Of a stretch of 64,000 bases of DNA, positions 1-8,044 are shown piece after piece. The notes below the pieces were generated by a model. The model was not told the origin of the DNA. It saw only the letters and a list, made by a program, of their open reading frames with translations, and did not search any database. Numbering within the stretch: the stretch's first letter is position 1; every line of letters begins with the position of its first letter. The stretch comes from Opitutaceae bacterium TAV5 (GTDB taxonomy: Bacteria; Verrucomicrobiota; Verrucomicrobiia; Opitutales; Opitutaceae): the NCBI GenBank assembly GCA_000242935.3, contig CP007053.1, positions 4,077,001 to 4,141,000 of the forward strand, written 5' to 3'. A program made the position numbers and the translations under genes.

Positions 1-1013
1 ATTTCGGCGGCGTTGCGGATGAAGAAGATTTTGTCCGTCACCGGTTCACTCCGATACCAGGCGAGCGTGCTTTTCCGGAGCCGGGCGGCGAGGGGGACGG
101 GACGACCGACGTTGTTGCAGAAGGAAACGAACTTGAACGCCCCCGAAAGGCGCACGCTCATGGAGCCTCCCCTGACGAGCCCGGTGTCGGGATTCTGGCG
201 GGCGCGGATGTTGCGCAAGGCTTCATCGACCAGGGCGCGCTGCAAGGCGGGCTCCTGGGCGCGAATCAGGCGGGCCTGAGAGGAGAGCTGGTCGAGGGCG
301 GTCCAGGCATTGTCCCACGGGCGCGCGTCCAGCCATTCCCGGAAGGCTTCGACCGAGGCGAGGTGCGCGGGGACCGCCGGGGTGGTGGCCGCGGCAGCGG
401 CCGTTTTGCGCACAAACAGGAGGCCGATTCCCGCCATGGCCGGGGGAGGGGGGGCCGCCGTCACCGCCGATTTCCCGGGCCCGTGCTCTCCGGGCAACGG
501 ATGGAGCGGTTTGGCGCCGAGATGACGGAGTCCGTTGACGGAAAAGAGAAGCGCGCGGCCCATCGTCCGCGTGCTATCTTTCATTTCCGGATACGCGGGG
601 TCGGAAAAGTATCCGGTTTCCGGATCCTGACGCGACTGGAAGAACCGCACGAGGGCGTCTTTCCGGGTGGGGGGCAGTCCGGCCAGTTGCCCGGCGTCGT
701 TCAGCATCAGCACCGCGAAATACGTGGACTGGATATCCGCCGCGTAGGGGTGTTCCTCGCGTTGCTGTTTCAGTCCGGTTGTTTCGAAAAAGCCGCCGGT
801 TTTTTCGTCGGCCAGGCTGAGAATCCACGGAACCACACCGGCAAACGCGGCATCCAGGCGTTGCAGTGCGTCGGCCACCGTTGCGTCGGCTGCCGTCGCA
901 TCGGTGGCTGGCTGCACGTTGGCGACGGCTGCGCTGGCCGCGATCCCGGCGATGAGAAATGCGGCAAGGCCGGCGCGGACGAGGGTGGTGCAACTTGGGG
1001 AATGGCCGTTCAT
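1..1013 (-). CDS. Secreted alpha/alpha-toroid-like protein, C-terminus cut by window edge
   Basis: The reverse strand is open from an ATG at 1013 to the window edge, about 337 codons without a stop, so the C-terminus is missing. Residues 1 to about 30 form a signal peptide with a hydrophobic core (AGLAAFLIAGIAASAAV). The rest is helical with two repeats of the kind (Q)xPxTG(Y/L), near QDPETGYF and QNPDTGL, which recall the helical repeats of prenyltransferase/squalene-cyclase-like toroids. No catalytic motif is recognised and the function is unknown. It starts 22 bases after the PEP-CTERM gene on the same strand, so the two are probably co-transcribed and controlled by the LacI gene at 1944. 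It could be a glycan-active toroid enzyme, but that is inference. Confidence 0.7.
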   Translation of the reverse strand, partial: MNGHSPSCTTLVRAGLAAFLIAGIAASAAVANVQPATDATAADATVADALQRLDAAFAGVVPWILSLADEKTGGFFETTGLKQQREEHPYAADIQSTYFAVLMLNDAGQLAGLPPTRKDALVRFFQSRQDPETGYFSDPAYPEMKDSTRTMGRALLFSVNGLRHLGAKPLHPLPGEHGPGKSAVTAAPPPPAMAGIGLLFVRKTAAAAATTPAVPAHLASVEAFREWLDARPWDNAWTALDQLSSQARLIRAQEPALQRALVDEALRNIRARQNPDTGLVRGGSMSVRLSGAFKFVSFCNNVGRPVPLAARLRKSTLAWYRSEPVTDKIFFIRNAAE

Positions 1014-1035
1014 GGCGGGGTTCCGGTCGGGAAAT

Positions 1036-1797
1036 TCAACTGCGGTCGTGGCGGGAGCGGATGCGGCAGAGGCCGGCGACGGCAAGAGCGCCGAGGGCGA
1101 GGAGGAGGGCGTTGGTGGCGGGTTCGGGAATGGGGGTGAGGGTGCCGGTAAGGGTGATGTTGCCGAAGTCAACGGACCGATCGATGGAATCGGTCTGGAT
1201 ATAGATGCGGAATTCAACTTCGGTGCCACCGGCGATGTTCTTGAAGGCGGAATCGGTGAGGGTGACGGAGTAGTCTTTCAGCCCTTCGCTGCGGATGGGC
1301 AGAGTGCCGGGGAAACCGGATTGGTTCCTCCGGTCAAAGAGAAGGACATTGGCGTAGGCACTTCCGACGGGAGCGGTGAATTGGGTGAGATCGGAAAATA
1401 CATAGAAGGCGCGATGGGTGCCGGCAGAGCCGCCAGCAGCGGCCTGAAGCGAAAGCGTGTCGATTGAGAGCCTGTAGCCCTCTTCGACCGTGAGTTTGAT
1501 GGACAGATAAGTGGCATTGGAGAGAACGGTTGAAACAGAATAGGAGGTTTGGGCAGTGCCGGGAAGCAGGGTGATGGCACGGTTGCTGCCGTAGGTATAA
1601 TAGCCGCTACCGGTTCCGGTCCCGAGATTGTTGAGTGTGATCGCGCCGGCACTGACGCCGGTGGCGATGCTGGCGGCATCGGGTTTGAGGAGGTCGCCGG
1701 TGTCTTCGAAATCGTAAGTGACGAGGGTGACAGCCGGCAGCGTGGCGGCGGCGAGGCCGGCGGCAAGGGCGAGCGTGAGGAGGCGGGCGGTGTTCAT
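1036..1797 (-). CDS. PEP-CTERM sorting domain protein
   Basis: The product is 253 residues. An open frame extends upstream to 1905, but the ATG at 1797 is chosen because it places a signal peptide (MNTARLLTLALAAGLAA) at the N-terminus. The C-terminus has the PEP-CTERM signature: IPEPATN, then a hydrophobic segment (LLLALGALAVAGL), then an Arg-rich tail (CRIRSRHDRS). Proteins of this type are cut by an exosortase and sorted to the cell surface or extracellular matrix. The middle part is beta-rich and not assignable. It is divergent from the LacI gene at 1944, with 146 bases between, and lies upstream of the truncated gene at the window edge. Confidence 0.9.
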   Translation of the reverse strand: MNTARLLTLALAAGLAAATLPAVTLVTYDFEDTGDLLKPDAASIATGVSAGAITLNNLGTGTGSGYYTYGSNRAITLLPGTAQTSYSVSTVLSNATYLSIKLTVEEGYRLSIDTLSLQAAAGGSAGTHRAFYVFSDLTQFTAPVGSAYANVLLFDRRNQSGFPGTLPIRSEGLKDYSVTLTDSAFKNIAGGTEVEFRIYIQTDSIDRSVDFGNITLTGTLTPIPEPATNALLLALGALAVAGLCRIRSRHDRS

Positions 1798-1885
1798 GGC
1801 GAGAGCGTTGTTCGGATTGTTCTGGTTGCGGGCAGGACGGGGAGAAAAACGTCCGGACCAACGATGCCCGGGGAACCGGAAGAGG

Positions 1886-1916
1886 TCGAACGCTTCGTGG
1901 TGCACGCTTGTGCACC
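1886..1916. promoter_or_regulatory. Candidate LacI operator region
   Basis: The divergent intergenic region holds TCGAACGCTTC (1886-1896), an odd palindrome CGAA-CGC-TTCG, followed by a perfect 7-bp inverted repeat GGTGCAC-GCTT-GTGCACC (1899-1916). Both lie within 58 bases of the LacI start and upstream of the PEP-CTERM gene. A near-identical TCGAACGCGTTC is found in the equivalent position at 12452. Operator function is inferred. Confidence 0.4.
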
Positions 1917-1943
1917 GGCTGATTATCTGCTGGTTACGTGATC

Positions 1944-3017
1944 ATGAATTCTGCTTCCGGGAGGGTGACCATCCAGCAACTGGCGCGGAGCCTGGGCCTG
2001 CACCACAGCACGGTGTCGCGGGCCTTGAGCGGGCATCCGAAAATCGCGCCGGAGACGGGACGGCGTGTGCGCGAACTGGCGGAAAAGCTGGACTACCGGC
2101 CCGATCCTTACCTGGCGGGTTTGTCCGCTTACCAGCGCGGACGGCAAGCGGCGCGCTTCACGGGCACGCTGGCGTGGGTGACGAACTGGCCGACGCGCGA
2201 CGGGTGGCGGAGCAACCACGCCTTCCCGCAGTATCTCGAGGGGGCGCGGCGGCGGGCCGACGCGCTGGGCTACAAGGTCGAGGAATTCTGGATACGGGAA
2301 CAGGGGCACAGTCCGGACGCAGCGTTGCGGGTGTTGCGGGCGCGGGGCGTGCAGGGGCTTTTGTGGGTGCCGCAGCCGGAGTCGCACACGAGGCTGGATG
2401 CGGACCTGTCGCGATTCTCGGCGGTGACGTTCGGGTTCACGCTGGAATCGCCGGCACTGCACACGGTGACGAGCCACGCTTACCGGACAATGATTGCGTT
2501 GCTGGAGAGATTGACGGCTCTCGGCTATCGCCGGCCGGGGCTGGCGGCGTCGGCGTTTTGCGAGGAGCGGGTGAACCGGATGTGGTCGGCGGCGTTCTGG
2601 GCGTTCGAGGCGCAGCGCGGAAAGCGGCGCGGCGTGGTGCCGCCGCTGGTCATGGAAACGCCGACGGCGGCGGAGCTTCAGGCGTGGGTCAGGAGACAGC
2701 GTCCGGATGTGGTGATCGTCACCGATCTCGCGGACATGCAGGCGTGGATCGAGGAGGGAGGCTGGAAAATACCGGAGGAAATCGGCGTGGTGCCGACCAT
2801 CACGTCGGACAATTCGTTTCTGTCGGGCATGAACGAAAACGGTCCCGTGATCGGCGCCGCCGCCGTGGACCTGCTGGTGAGCATGCTGCACCGCAACGAG
2901 CGCGGCGTGCCGGAGCATCCCCAGCGGGTGATGATCGACGCCACCTGGGTCGACGGGAAAAGCGTGCGGACGCAGCAAAAGGGGGGAAACAAGACAAAAG
3001 CCGACCTCGCCGCCTGA
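1944..3017 (+). CDS. LacI-family transcriptional regulator
   Basis: The product is 357 residues. The N-terminal helix-turn-helix (RVTIQQLARSLGLHHSTVSRA, about residues 7-27) and hinge helix (KIAPETGRRVRELAEKLDYRP) are typical of LacI/GalR. The rest is a periplasmic-binding-type sensor domain, less conserved than in classical members, with a YKVEEFW stretch also found in the regulator at 12538. The C-terminus carries HRNERGVPEHP, again shared with that paralogue. A GTG six bases upstream (1938) is in frame; the ATG at 1944 is preferred. It probably controls the divergent PEP-CTERM gene and its downstream partner in response to a sugar, which cannot be named. Confidence 0.9.
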   Translation: MNSASGRVTIQQLARSLGLHHSTVSRALSGHPKIAPETGRRVRELAEKLDYRPDPYLAGLSAYQRGRQAARFTGTLAWVTNWPTRDGWRSNHAFPQYLEGARRRADALGYKVEEFWIREQGHSPDAALRVLRARGVQGLLWVPQPESHTRLDADLSRFSAVTFGFTLESPALHTVTSHAYRTMIALLERLTALGYRRPGLAASAFCEERVNRMWSAAFWAFEAQRGKRRGVVPPLVMETPTAAELQAWVRRQRPDVVIVTDLADMQAWIEEGGWKIPEEIGVVPTITSDNSFLSGMNENGPVIGAAAVDLLVSMLHRNERGVPEHPQRVMIDATWVDGKSVRTQQKGGNKTKADLAA

Positions 3018-3069
3018 TTCGCATAAAGATGTGCGTGCCTCACACGCGAGGTGCTGGAATAATCCCGTT

Positions 3070-4125
3070 ATGCATCGTCTGTTCCTTTTCTCTCCCGGCT
3101 GTGTTCTGTGGGTGCTGGCGCTGGCGTGTTCATTCTGGCCCGCGCCGGCCGGTGCGTGGGACTATGAGGGGCACCGGATCGTCAACCAGCTCGCCTTGGC
3201 GGGGCTGCCGCCGGAGTTTCCGGCGTTTGTCCGCGAGCCGGCCAACGCCGAGCGCATCGCCTTCCTCGCCGGCGAGCCCGACCGCTGGCGCAATGTCGAG
3301 GACGGGCCGCTTCGCCACGCGCAGGCGCCGGATCATTTTTTCGACATCGAATATCCCGTCGAGGGCGGCCTGCCGCTGGCGAAGCTGAGCGAGTTCCGGC
3401 AGGTGTTTGCCGGACAACTCGCCGAGGCCCGCAAGGCGCATCCGTCGGCGTATCCGAAATCCGGCGCCAGGGACAAGGACCGCACGCAGGATCTCGTCGG
3501 TTTCCTGCCGTGGGCGATCGCGGAAAACTACGCGCGGGTGAAATCCGCCTTCACCTACCTGAAGGCTTACGAAGCGCTGGGCACGCCGGAGGAGATCGCC
3601 AACGCCCGGGCCAACGTCGTTTACCAGATGGGCCTGCTCGGCCACTACCTCGGCGACGGCGCGCAGCCGCTGCACACGACCCGGCACTTCAACGGCTGGT
3701 CGGAAGGCGTGCCCAATCCGCGCGGTTTCACCACGCGGCGCACGCTGCATTCGTGGATCGATGGCGGTTACCTTGCCGCCGCGCAGATCACGGCGGCGGA
3801 CCTGTTGCCGCGCGCGCTTCGCGCCGACCCCCTGGCGCTGCCCGCTGGCGGCAAGAGGCCGGAGGGGGGGCGCGATCCGGTGTTCGAGGCGGCGCTCGCC
3901 TGGCTGGCTCGCCAGCACGAACAGGTCGTGCCGCTCTACGAACTGGAGAAAGCCGGCGAGCTGAACGCTCCGCCCGCGACGCGCAAGGGACGGGCGTTCA
4001 TCGAGCAGCGTTTGCTTGAAGGCGGCCGCGCCCTGGCCGCTTTCTGGCTCACCGCCTGGCGCGAGGCGGGGCAGGATTTTTATCTCACCACCCAGCTCAG
4101 GAAACGCCGCGAGGCGGCGGAGTGA
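3070..4125 (+). CDS. Secreted S1/P1 nuclease / zinc phospholipase C-type protein
   Basis: The product is 351 residues. Signal peptide 1-29 ends in AGA, so the mature protein would begin with Trp30 (WDYEGH). An exposed N-terminal Trp is a zinc ligand in S1/P1 nucleases and the related phospholipase C family. Further likely ligands are His35 (GHR), Asp71 (EPDRWR), His89 (PDHF), and His192, Asp196, His202 in GHYLGDGAQPLH. Taken together these make a tri-zinc phosphodiesterase fold very likely. Whether nucleic acid or phospholipid is cut is not decided by the sequence. The ATG at 3070 is chosen over an upstream in-frame codon because it begins the signal peptide. It probably works in the periplasm or outside the cell. 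Confidence 0.85.
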   Translation: MHRLFLFSPGCVLWVLALACSFWPAPAGAWDYEGHRIVNQLALAGLPPEFPAFVREPANAERIAFLAGEPDRWRNVEDGPLRHAQAPDHFFDIEYPVEGGLPLAKLSEFRQVFAGQLAEARKAHPSAYPKSGARDKDRTQDLVGFLPWAIAENYARVKSAFTYLKAYEALGTPEEIANARANVVYQMGLLGHYLGDGAQPLHTTRHFNGWSEGVPNPRGFTTRRTLHSWIDGGYLAAAQITAADLLPRALRADPLALPAGGKRPEGGRDPVFEAALAWLARQHEQVVPLYELEKAGELNAPPATRKGRAFIEQRLLEGGRALAAFWLTAWREAGQDFYLTTQLRKRREAAE

Positions 4126-4205
4126 GGATCGCCCCGGGGCAGGGTTTCGCCTCGCCCCGGGTTCGCTCTTGAGCCCGGGGCGTATCCGCGTTTTGGCTTC
4201 GTGCC

Positions 4206-4859
4206 GTGCCGACTCCTCCCGACCGCTCCGACCATGAACCTGCCACCTCTGCCCGACGCACCCGCGAGCCCTGGCCCATGAAGTGGGTCGCGCTGGCGAT
4301 CCTGGTCTGCATCGTGCCGTACACCTGGATCTCGCTGCGCTATCGCAAGGAGGCGCCCTCCTATGAACCGGCCCAGGCCCAGGCCGGACGCGCCGACAGC
4401 CACCAGCACCTTGTCCTCGAGGCCGAGCACCCGGCGCCTCCGCGCGACGAGTTGCCTCCGGACGCCTTTATTATCGGCCGTGCCATGCCGACCCCGATCC
4501 CGGCCGGGCTGCCGGAGGGGCTGCTGAAAATCATCGGCATCGAGCCGCGCCTGCCGGAATCCGTCGCCGCCGTGAGCACGCCCGCCGAGGTCACGGCGGT
4601 GGCGCCGGTGCAGATCCGTTTTTCCTGCCGTGTGGCGAGCGATCGCGATGTGCTTGGCGGCGCCGAGGTCTACATCAAGGAAAACGCCATCGTCATCCTC
4701 CCGACCTTCGAGGAACTCGAGGGCGAACTGGCCGTCCGCTCGCGCAACGAACCGGTGCTTGTCACCCTTCCCGCCGGCACCCTCAAGCCCGGGGTGACAT
4801 ACGACGTGCGCCTCATGGCGGCGAGCAACGGTTTTGCGTGGAACTGGGTCGTCCGGTGA
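4206..4859 (+). CDS. Membrane-anchored protein of unknown function
   Basis: The product is 217 residues from a GTG; an ATG at 4278 (MKWVALAILVCIVPYTW) would start 24 residues later and may be the true start. Residues about 25-41 form a single membrane segment. The remainder is probably periplasmic: a Pro/Ala-rich linker, then a beta-rich region with a segment PAEVTAVAPVQIRFSCRV. No family is recognised. It precedes argA by 131 bases on the same strand, but no functional link is evident. Confidence 0.65.
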   Translation: MPTPPDRSDHEPATSARRTREPWPMKWVALAILVCIVPYTWISLRYRKEAPSYEPAQAQAGRADSHQHLVLEAEHPAPPRDELPPDAFIIGRAMPTPIPAGLPEGLLKIIGIEPRLPESVAAVSTPAEVTAVAPVQIRFSCRVASDRDVLGGAEVYIKENAIVILPTFEELEGELAVRSRNEPVLVTLPAGTLKPGVTYDVRLMAASNGFAWNWVVR

Positions 4860-4990
4860 GCCGCCCGGCATGGAGAGAGGGGGAGGGTGCGCGCCCAGGA
4901 GGGGCCGGCAGTCGCTTCCTTGACGTGGGGGCCGCATTCGCCGACAACTCCCGGTCACGCTTCCTGCGTCGCACACGTCAATGATCCACA

Positions 4991-6373
4991 ATGAGCAGCA
5001 ACGGTAACGCCCATCCGCCGGCCTCCGCTTCCGCCAGCCCGGCCGCCTCCGCGCCCGCCGCGGGGGTCGCCTCCGGCACGCACGCGATCAAGCCCGCCGA
5101 CCTTCGCGGCATCCTCAACTACGTGCCGCGTTTCCAGGGGCAGATCTTCGTGATCGCCGTCGACGGCTCCATCGTGGCCGACGAGAATTTCAGCAACCTG
5201 CTCGTCGATATCGCCGTGCTCCGCAGCCTCGGCATCCGGGTCGTGATCGTCCACGGCATCGGCCGGCAGATCGGGGAACTCTCGGTGGCGCGCCACATCC
5301 CCATCTCCAACCACGACGGCACCGGCGTCACCGACGCCGCCACGCTCGACCTCGCCGTCCGCGCCTCGGCCCGCGTCTCGCAACTCATCATGGAAGGCCT
5401 GACGCAGAACGCGCTGAAGTGCGCCATCACCAATGCGGTGCGCGCGCTTCCCGTCGGCATCATCCGCGGTGTGGACCAGCAGTTCACCGGCAAGGTGGAT
5501 CGCATCGACAAGGAGTTTGTCGATCACCTCCTCGGCGCCGCCATCCTCCCGATCATCCAGCCGGTCGGCTACGCGCCGGACGGGCGGCCGTTCCGGATCA
5601 ACTCCGACCTGCTGGCGAGCGAGGTCGCGGAGGCGCTCGGCGCTTCGAAAATCATTTACCTGGTGCCGCGCGGCGGGCTCGAAATCGATGGCGAGGTACG
5701 CCGCGATATCGCTGTGGAATCGCTGCGGCAGCTCCTCGCGACACCGGCCGGGGCCGGCCGCATCGCCGGCGAATGCCGGAGCAAGGCGACCCATGCCGTG
5801 CGCGCCATCGCCGCGGGGGTGCCGCGCGTGCACATCGTGGACGGCCGGGCCTACGACGGGCTGATCAACGAGATTTTTTCCAACGAGGGCGTCGGCACGC
5901 TGATCTACGGCAACGATTACCAGCAGATCCGCCAGGCGCGCAAAAGCGACACGCGCTTCATCTGGAGCCTCACGCGGGCGGCCGTGCGCCGCGAGGAGCT
6001 GCTGCACCGCACCCAGCAGGCCATCGAGAAAAACATCGACCAGTTTTTCGTTTACGAGATCGACGAGAACATCATCGCCTGCGTCACCCTCTGGTTTTAC
6101 ACGGACCGGCCGGAACTGGCCGAAGTGGGTTCGCTTTACGTGATGCCTTTTTACCAGAATCGCGGCGTGGGCCGGAAGCTGGTGGACTACGCCTGCCTGC
6201 GTGCGAAGGAGCGGGGGGCGAAGACCGTGGTGGCGCTTTCGACGCAGAGTTTTTCGTTCTTCACGTCGATCATGGGCTTCGAGGAGGCGGACAAGTCGAT
6301 CCTGCCCGAGGCGCGGCTGCGGAGTTACGAGGACAGCGGCCGGAATGCGAAGGTGCTGCGCAAGGGGTTGTAG
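4991..6373 (+). CDS. argA: Amino-acid N-acetyltransferase (N-acetylglutamate synthase)
   Basis: The product is 460 residues. It makes N-acetylglutamate from glutamate and acetyl-CoA, the first step of arginine synthesis. After an Ala/Ser-rich N-terminal tail of about 30 residues comes an amino-acid-kinase fold (RVVIVHGIGRQIGEL near residues 83-97, GASKIIYLVPRGG) and then a GNAT acetyltransferase domain from about residue 320. The GNAT acetyl-CoA loop is QNRGVGRKL, after VGSLYVMPFY. This two-domain order and the length match bacterial ArgA (about 440 residues). The extended Ala/Ser-rich start is a lineage oddity. No other arginine genes are adjacent. Confidence 0.93.
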   Translation: MSSNGNAHPPASASASPAASAPAAGVASGTHAIKPADLRGILNYVPRFQGQIFVIAVDGSIVADENFSNLLVDIAVLRSLGIRVVIVHGIGRQIGELSVARHIPISNHDGTGVTDAATLDLAVRASARVSQLIMEGLTQNALKCAITNAVRALPVGIIRGVDQQFTGKVDRIDKEFVDHLLGAAILPIIQPVGYAPDGRPFRINSDLLASEVAEALGASKIIYLVPRGGLEIDGEVRRDIAVESLRQLLATPAGAGRIAGECRSKATHAVRAIAAGVPRVHIVDGRAYDGLINEIFSNEGVGTLIYGNDYQQIRQARKSDTRFIWSLTRAAVRREELLHRTQQAIEKNIDQFFVYEIDENIIACVTLWFYTDRPELAEVGSLYVMPFYQNRGVGRKLVDYACLRAKERGAKTVVALSTQSFSFFTSIMGFEEADKSILPEARLRSYEDSGRNAKVLRKGL

Positions 6374-6425
6374 GATCGGACTCCCGGTGTCTTCCGGGTT
6401 ACTCCGGCACCTCTGGTGGTTTTGA

Positions 6426-6523
6426 TTTTACACAAAGGACGCAAAGGGCGCGAAGGACGAAAGTCGGAAACCTCTTCCTGTGGCTGTTGCTTCTTCGCGT
6501 CCTTTGCGAGCTTCGTGTAAAAA
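6426..6523. repeat. Hairpin element, word ACGCAAAGG (copy 1)
   Basis: This is an imperfect inverted repeat between argA and the HNH gene. The left arm (6426-6462) is made of 9-bp words ACACAAAGG, ACGCAAAGG, GCGCGAAGG. The right arm (6490-6523) is the reverse complement of the same pattern. A second copy lies at 50864-50941. It is followed by GGGATGCCGGTATCACTCC, which has a counterpart beside the second copy. Confidence 0.8.
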
Positions 6524-6548
6524 TGCCGGGGGAGGCGGGATGCCGGTA

Positions 6549-7166
6549 TCACTCCTCCAGCTCGACGTTCCAGTAAGCCAGATCGAGGAAGTCTTTCCAG
6601 CGTTCGCGCTGCTGGTTGCTGAGGACGAGCGAGATCACCGGGCGCCATTTGGGGCGGACGGGCTTGCGGATGAGCCGCATGCGGGCCTCGTGCGGCAGGC
6701 GGTTGGCCTTGCGCGAATTGCACGGGATGCACGAACACACGATGTTTTCCCAGGTGGTGCGTCCGCCGCGATCGCGCGGGATGACGTGGTCGAGGTTGAG
6801 ATCCTCGCGGTTGAAAATCTGGCCGCAATACTGACAGGTGTCCTTGTCGCGCTCGAAGACGTTGTTGCGCGTCAGCTTGACCTCCTTGCGCGGCAGTTTG
6901 TCGAACCAGGTGAGCAGGATGACGCGGGGCAGGCGGATGACGGTGCGGGGGGTGTGCACCATGTCGAGTTCCTCGACCGGGGGGTTGTGCCGGGAGAAAT
7001 CCATCCAGTCCATGAAGCTGAACACGCGAAAGTCGTCCTCGTGATGGTGGACGACGTTGGCGTGTCCTCGCGCGAGAAGCGCGAAGGCCCGTTTGGCGCC
7101 GATGACGTTCACGGCCTGCCAAAGGCGATTCAGAACCAGCACAGGTTGTTCGAGCACGGCCTCCAT
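6549..7166 (-). CDS. HNH endonuclease
   Basis: The product is 205 residues. The C-terminal half has the complete HNH/zinc signature: Cys111-x2-Cys114, Asp126-His127 (NLDHVIPRDRGG), Asn141 and Cys146-x2-Cys149 (CIPCN). The N-terminal 90 residues (VLVLNRLWQAVNVIGAKRAF) match the usual leader of chromosomal HNH proteins common in free-living bacteria. The family hydrolyses DNA; the biological role of this stand-alone type is not known. It is convergent with argA and divergent from the hydrolase at 7311. No methylase or phage gene is nearby, so a restriction role is not supported. Confidence 0.9.
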   Translation of the reverse strand: MEAVLEQPVLVLNRLWQAVNVIGAKRAFALLARGHANVVHHHEDDFRVFSFMDWMDFSRHNPPVEELDMVHTPRTVIRLPRVILLTWFDKLPRKEVKLTRNNVFERDKDTCQYCGQIFNREDLNLDHVIPRDRGGRTTWENIVCSCIPCNSRKANRLPHEARMRLIRKPVRPKWRPVISLVLSNQQRERWKDFLDLAYWNVELEE

Positions 7167-7310
7167 ATCGGGGCCATTCGGCTAAAGACCTCTGGCAACG
7201 GTGTCAAGAGAGGCGTGAGGAGCGTTTGAGGGACGCGGGGCAGGATTCCCGGTAGCGGAACGCATCGAGGCATGTCCGGATTGACCCGGAAGAAGCAGCG
7301 CGGCTTTGTC

Positions 7311-8015
7311 ATGAACATGATTTACGTGCTGCCGGGCATGGGTGCTGACAACCGGATGTATGCCGGATCCTGGCGCAAGTTGCCGGACTGCGTTTTTCTG
7401 GACTGGCCGGCGTATGCCGGGGAAACGTCGCTCGCGGCCGTGGCGCGGCGGGTGGTGGACGAGGCCGGGATCGGCGATGACGCGGTGGTGGTCGGCACGT
7501 CGCTGGGCGGGATGGTGGCATGCGAGATCGCGAAAATCCGGCGGGTGCGGCAACTGGTGCTGGTGGCGAGCGCGGTGCGCAAGGAAGAGGTCAGCCGCGT
7601 GCTGGCGGCGCTTCGTCCGCTGGCCGGGCTGCTCCCGGGCGGTTGGGTGAAGGTGGTGACGGGAAACCTGCTGAAGTCGCTGGCGGGCGGGTTACGCGAA
7701 GCCGAACGGGATGTAGTGCGCGAGGCGGTGCGGATGTATGTGGAAAGCGATCCGTGTTTCGTGCGGGCGATGTGCCGGGCGATTTTCCGATGGGAGGGGT
7801 TTGATGTGCAGGCGGCGAGGGAGTCGGGCGTAACCGTTCTCCGGTTACACGGGAAACGGGATCGCGTGCTTCTGCCATCGGGAGATGTCGATGCATGGCT
7901 GGAGGGCGGGCACCTGATTACGATGACGCACGCGAGGGAGTGTATAGAGTTTTTGTGGAGATTGTACGGTCCGGCCGAGGAGGGGTGGACGGGCGGAGGT
8001 AAAGGGGTTTCGTGA
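7311..8015 (+). CDS. Alpha/beta-hydrolase fold protein
   Basis: The product is 234 residues from the ATG at 7311; an in-frame ATG at 7272 would add 13 residues. The nucleophile elbow is VVGTSLGGMVA with Ser64. A likely acid residue is in HGKRDRVLL and the catalytic His in EGGHLITM near the C-terminus. It has no signal peptide, so it is cytoplasmic. The substrate is unknown; the compact size recalls esterase/BioH-like hydrolases. It converges on the GH71 gene with a 29-base gap. Confidence 0.8.
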   Translation: MNMIYVLPGMGADNRMYAGSWRKLPDCVFLDWPAYAGETSLAAVARRVVDEAGIGDDAVVVGTSLGGMVACEIAKIRRVRQLVLVASAVRKEEVSRVLAALRPLAGLLPGGWVKVVTGNLLKSLAGGLREAERDVVREAVRMYVESDPCFVRAMCRAIFRWEGFDVQAARESGVTVLRLHGKRDRVLLPSGDVDAWLEGGHLITMTHARECIEFLWRLYGPAEEGWTGGGKGVS

Positions 8016-8044
8016 GATGAGGACAGGCGGAGGCGTTAGGAGCA

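Noticed and set aside
6549-7166. HNH gene as part of a restriction or phage-defence system
   Set aside because: No methylase, helicase or phage gene lies nearby; such solitary HNH genes are common in chromosomes.
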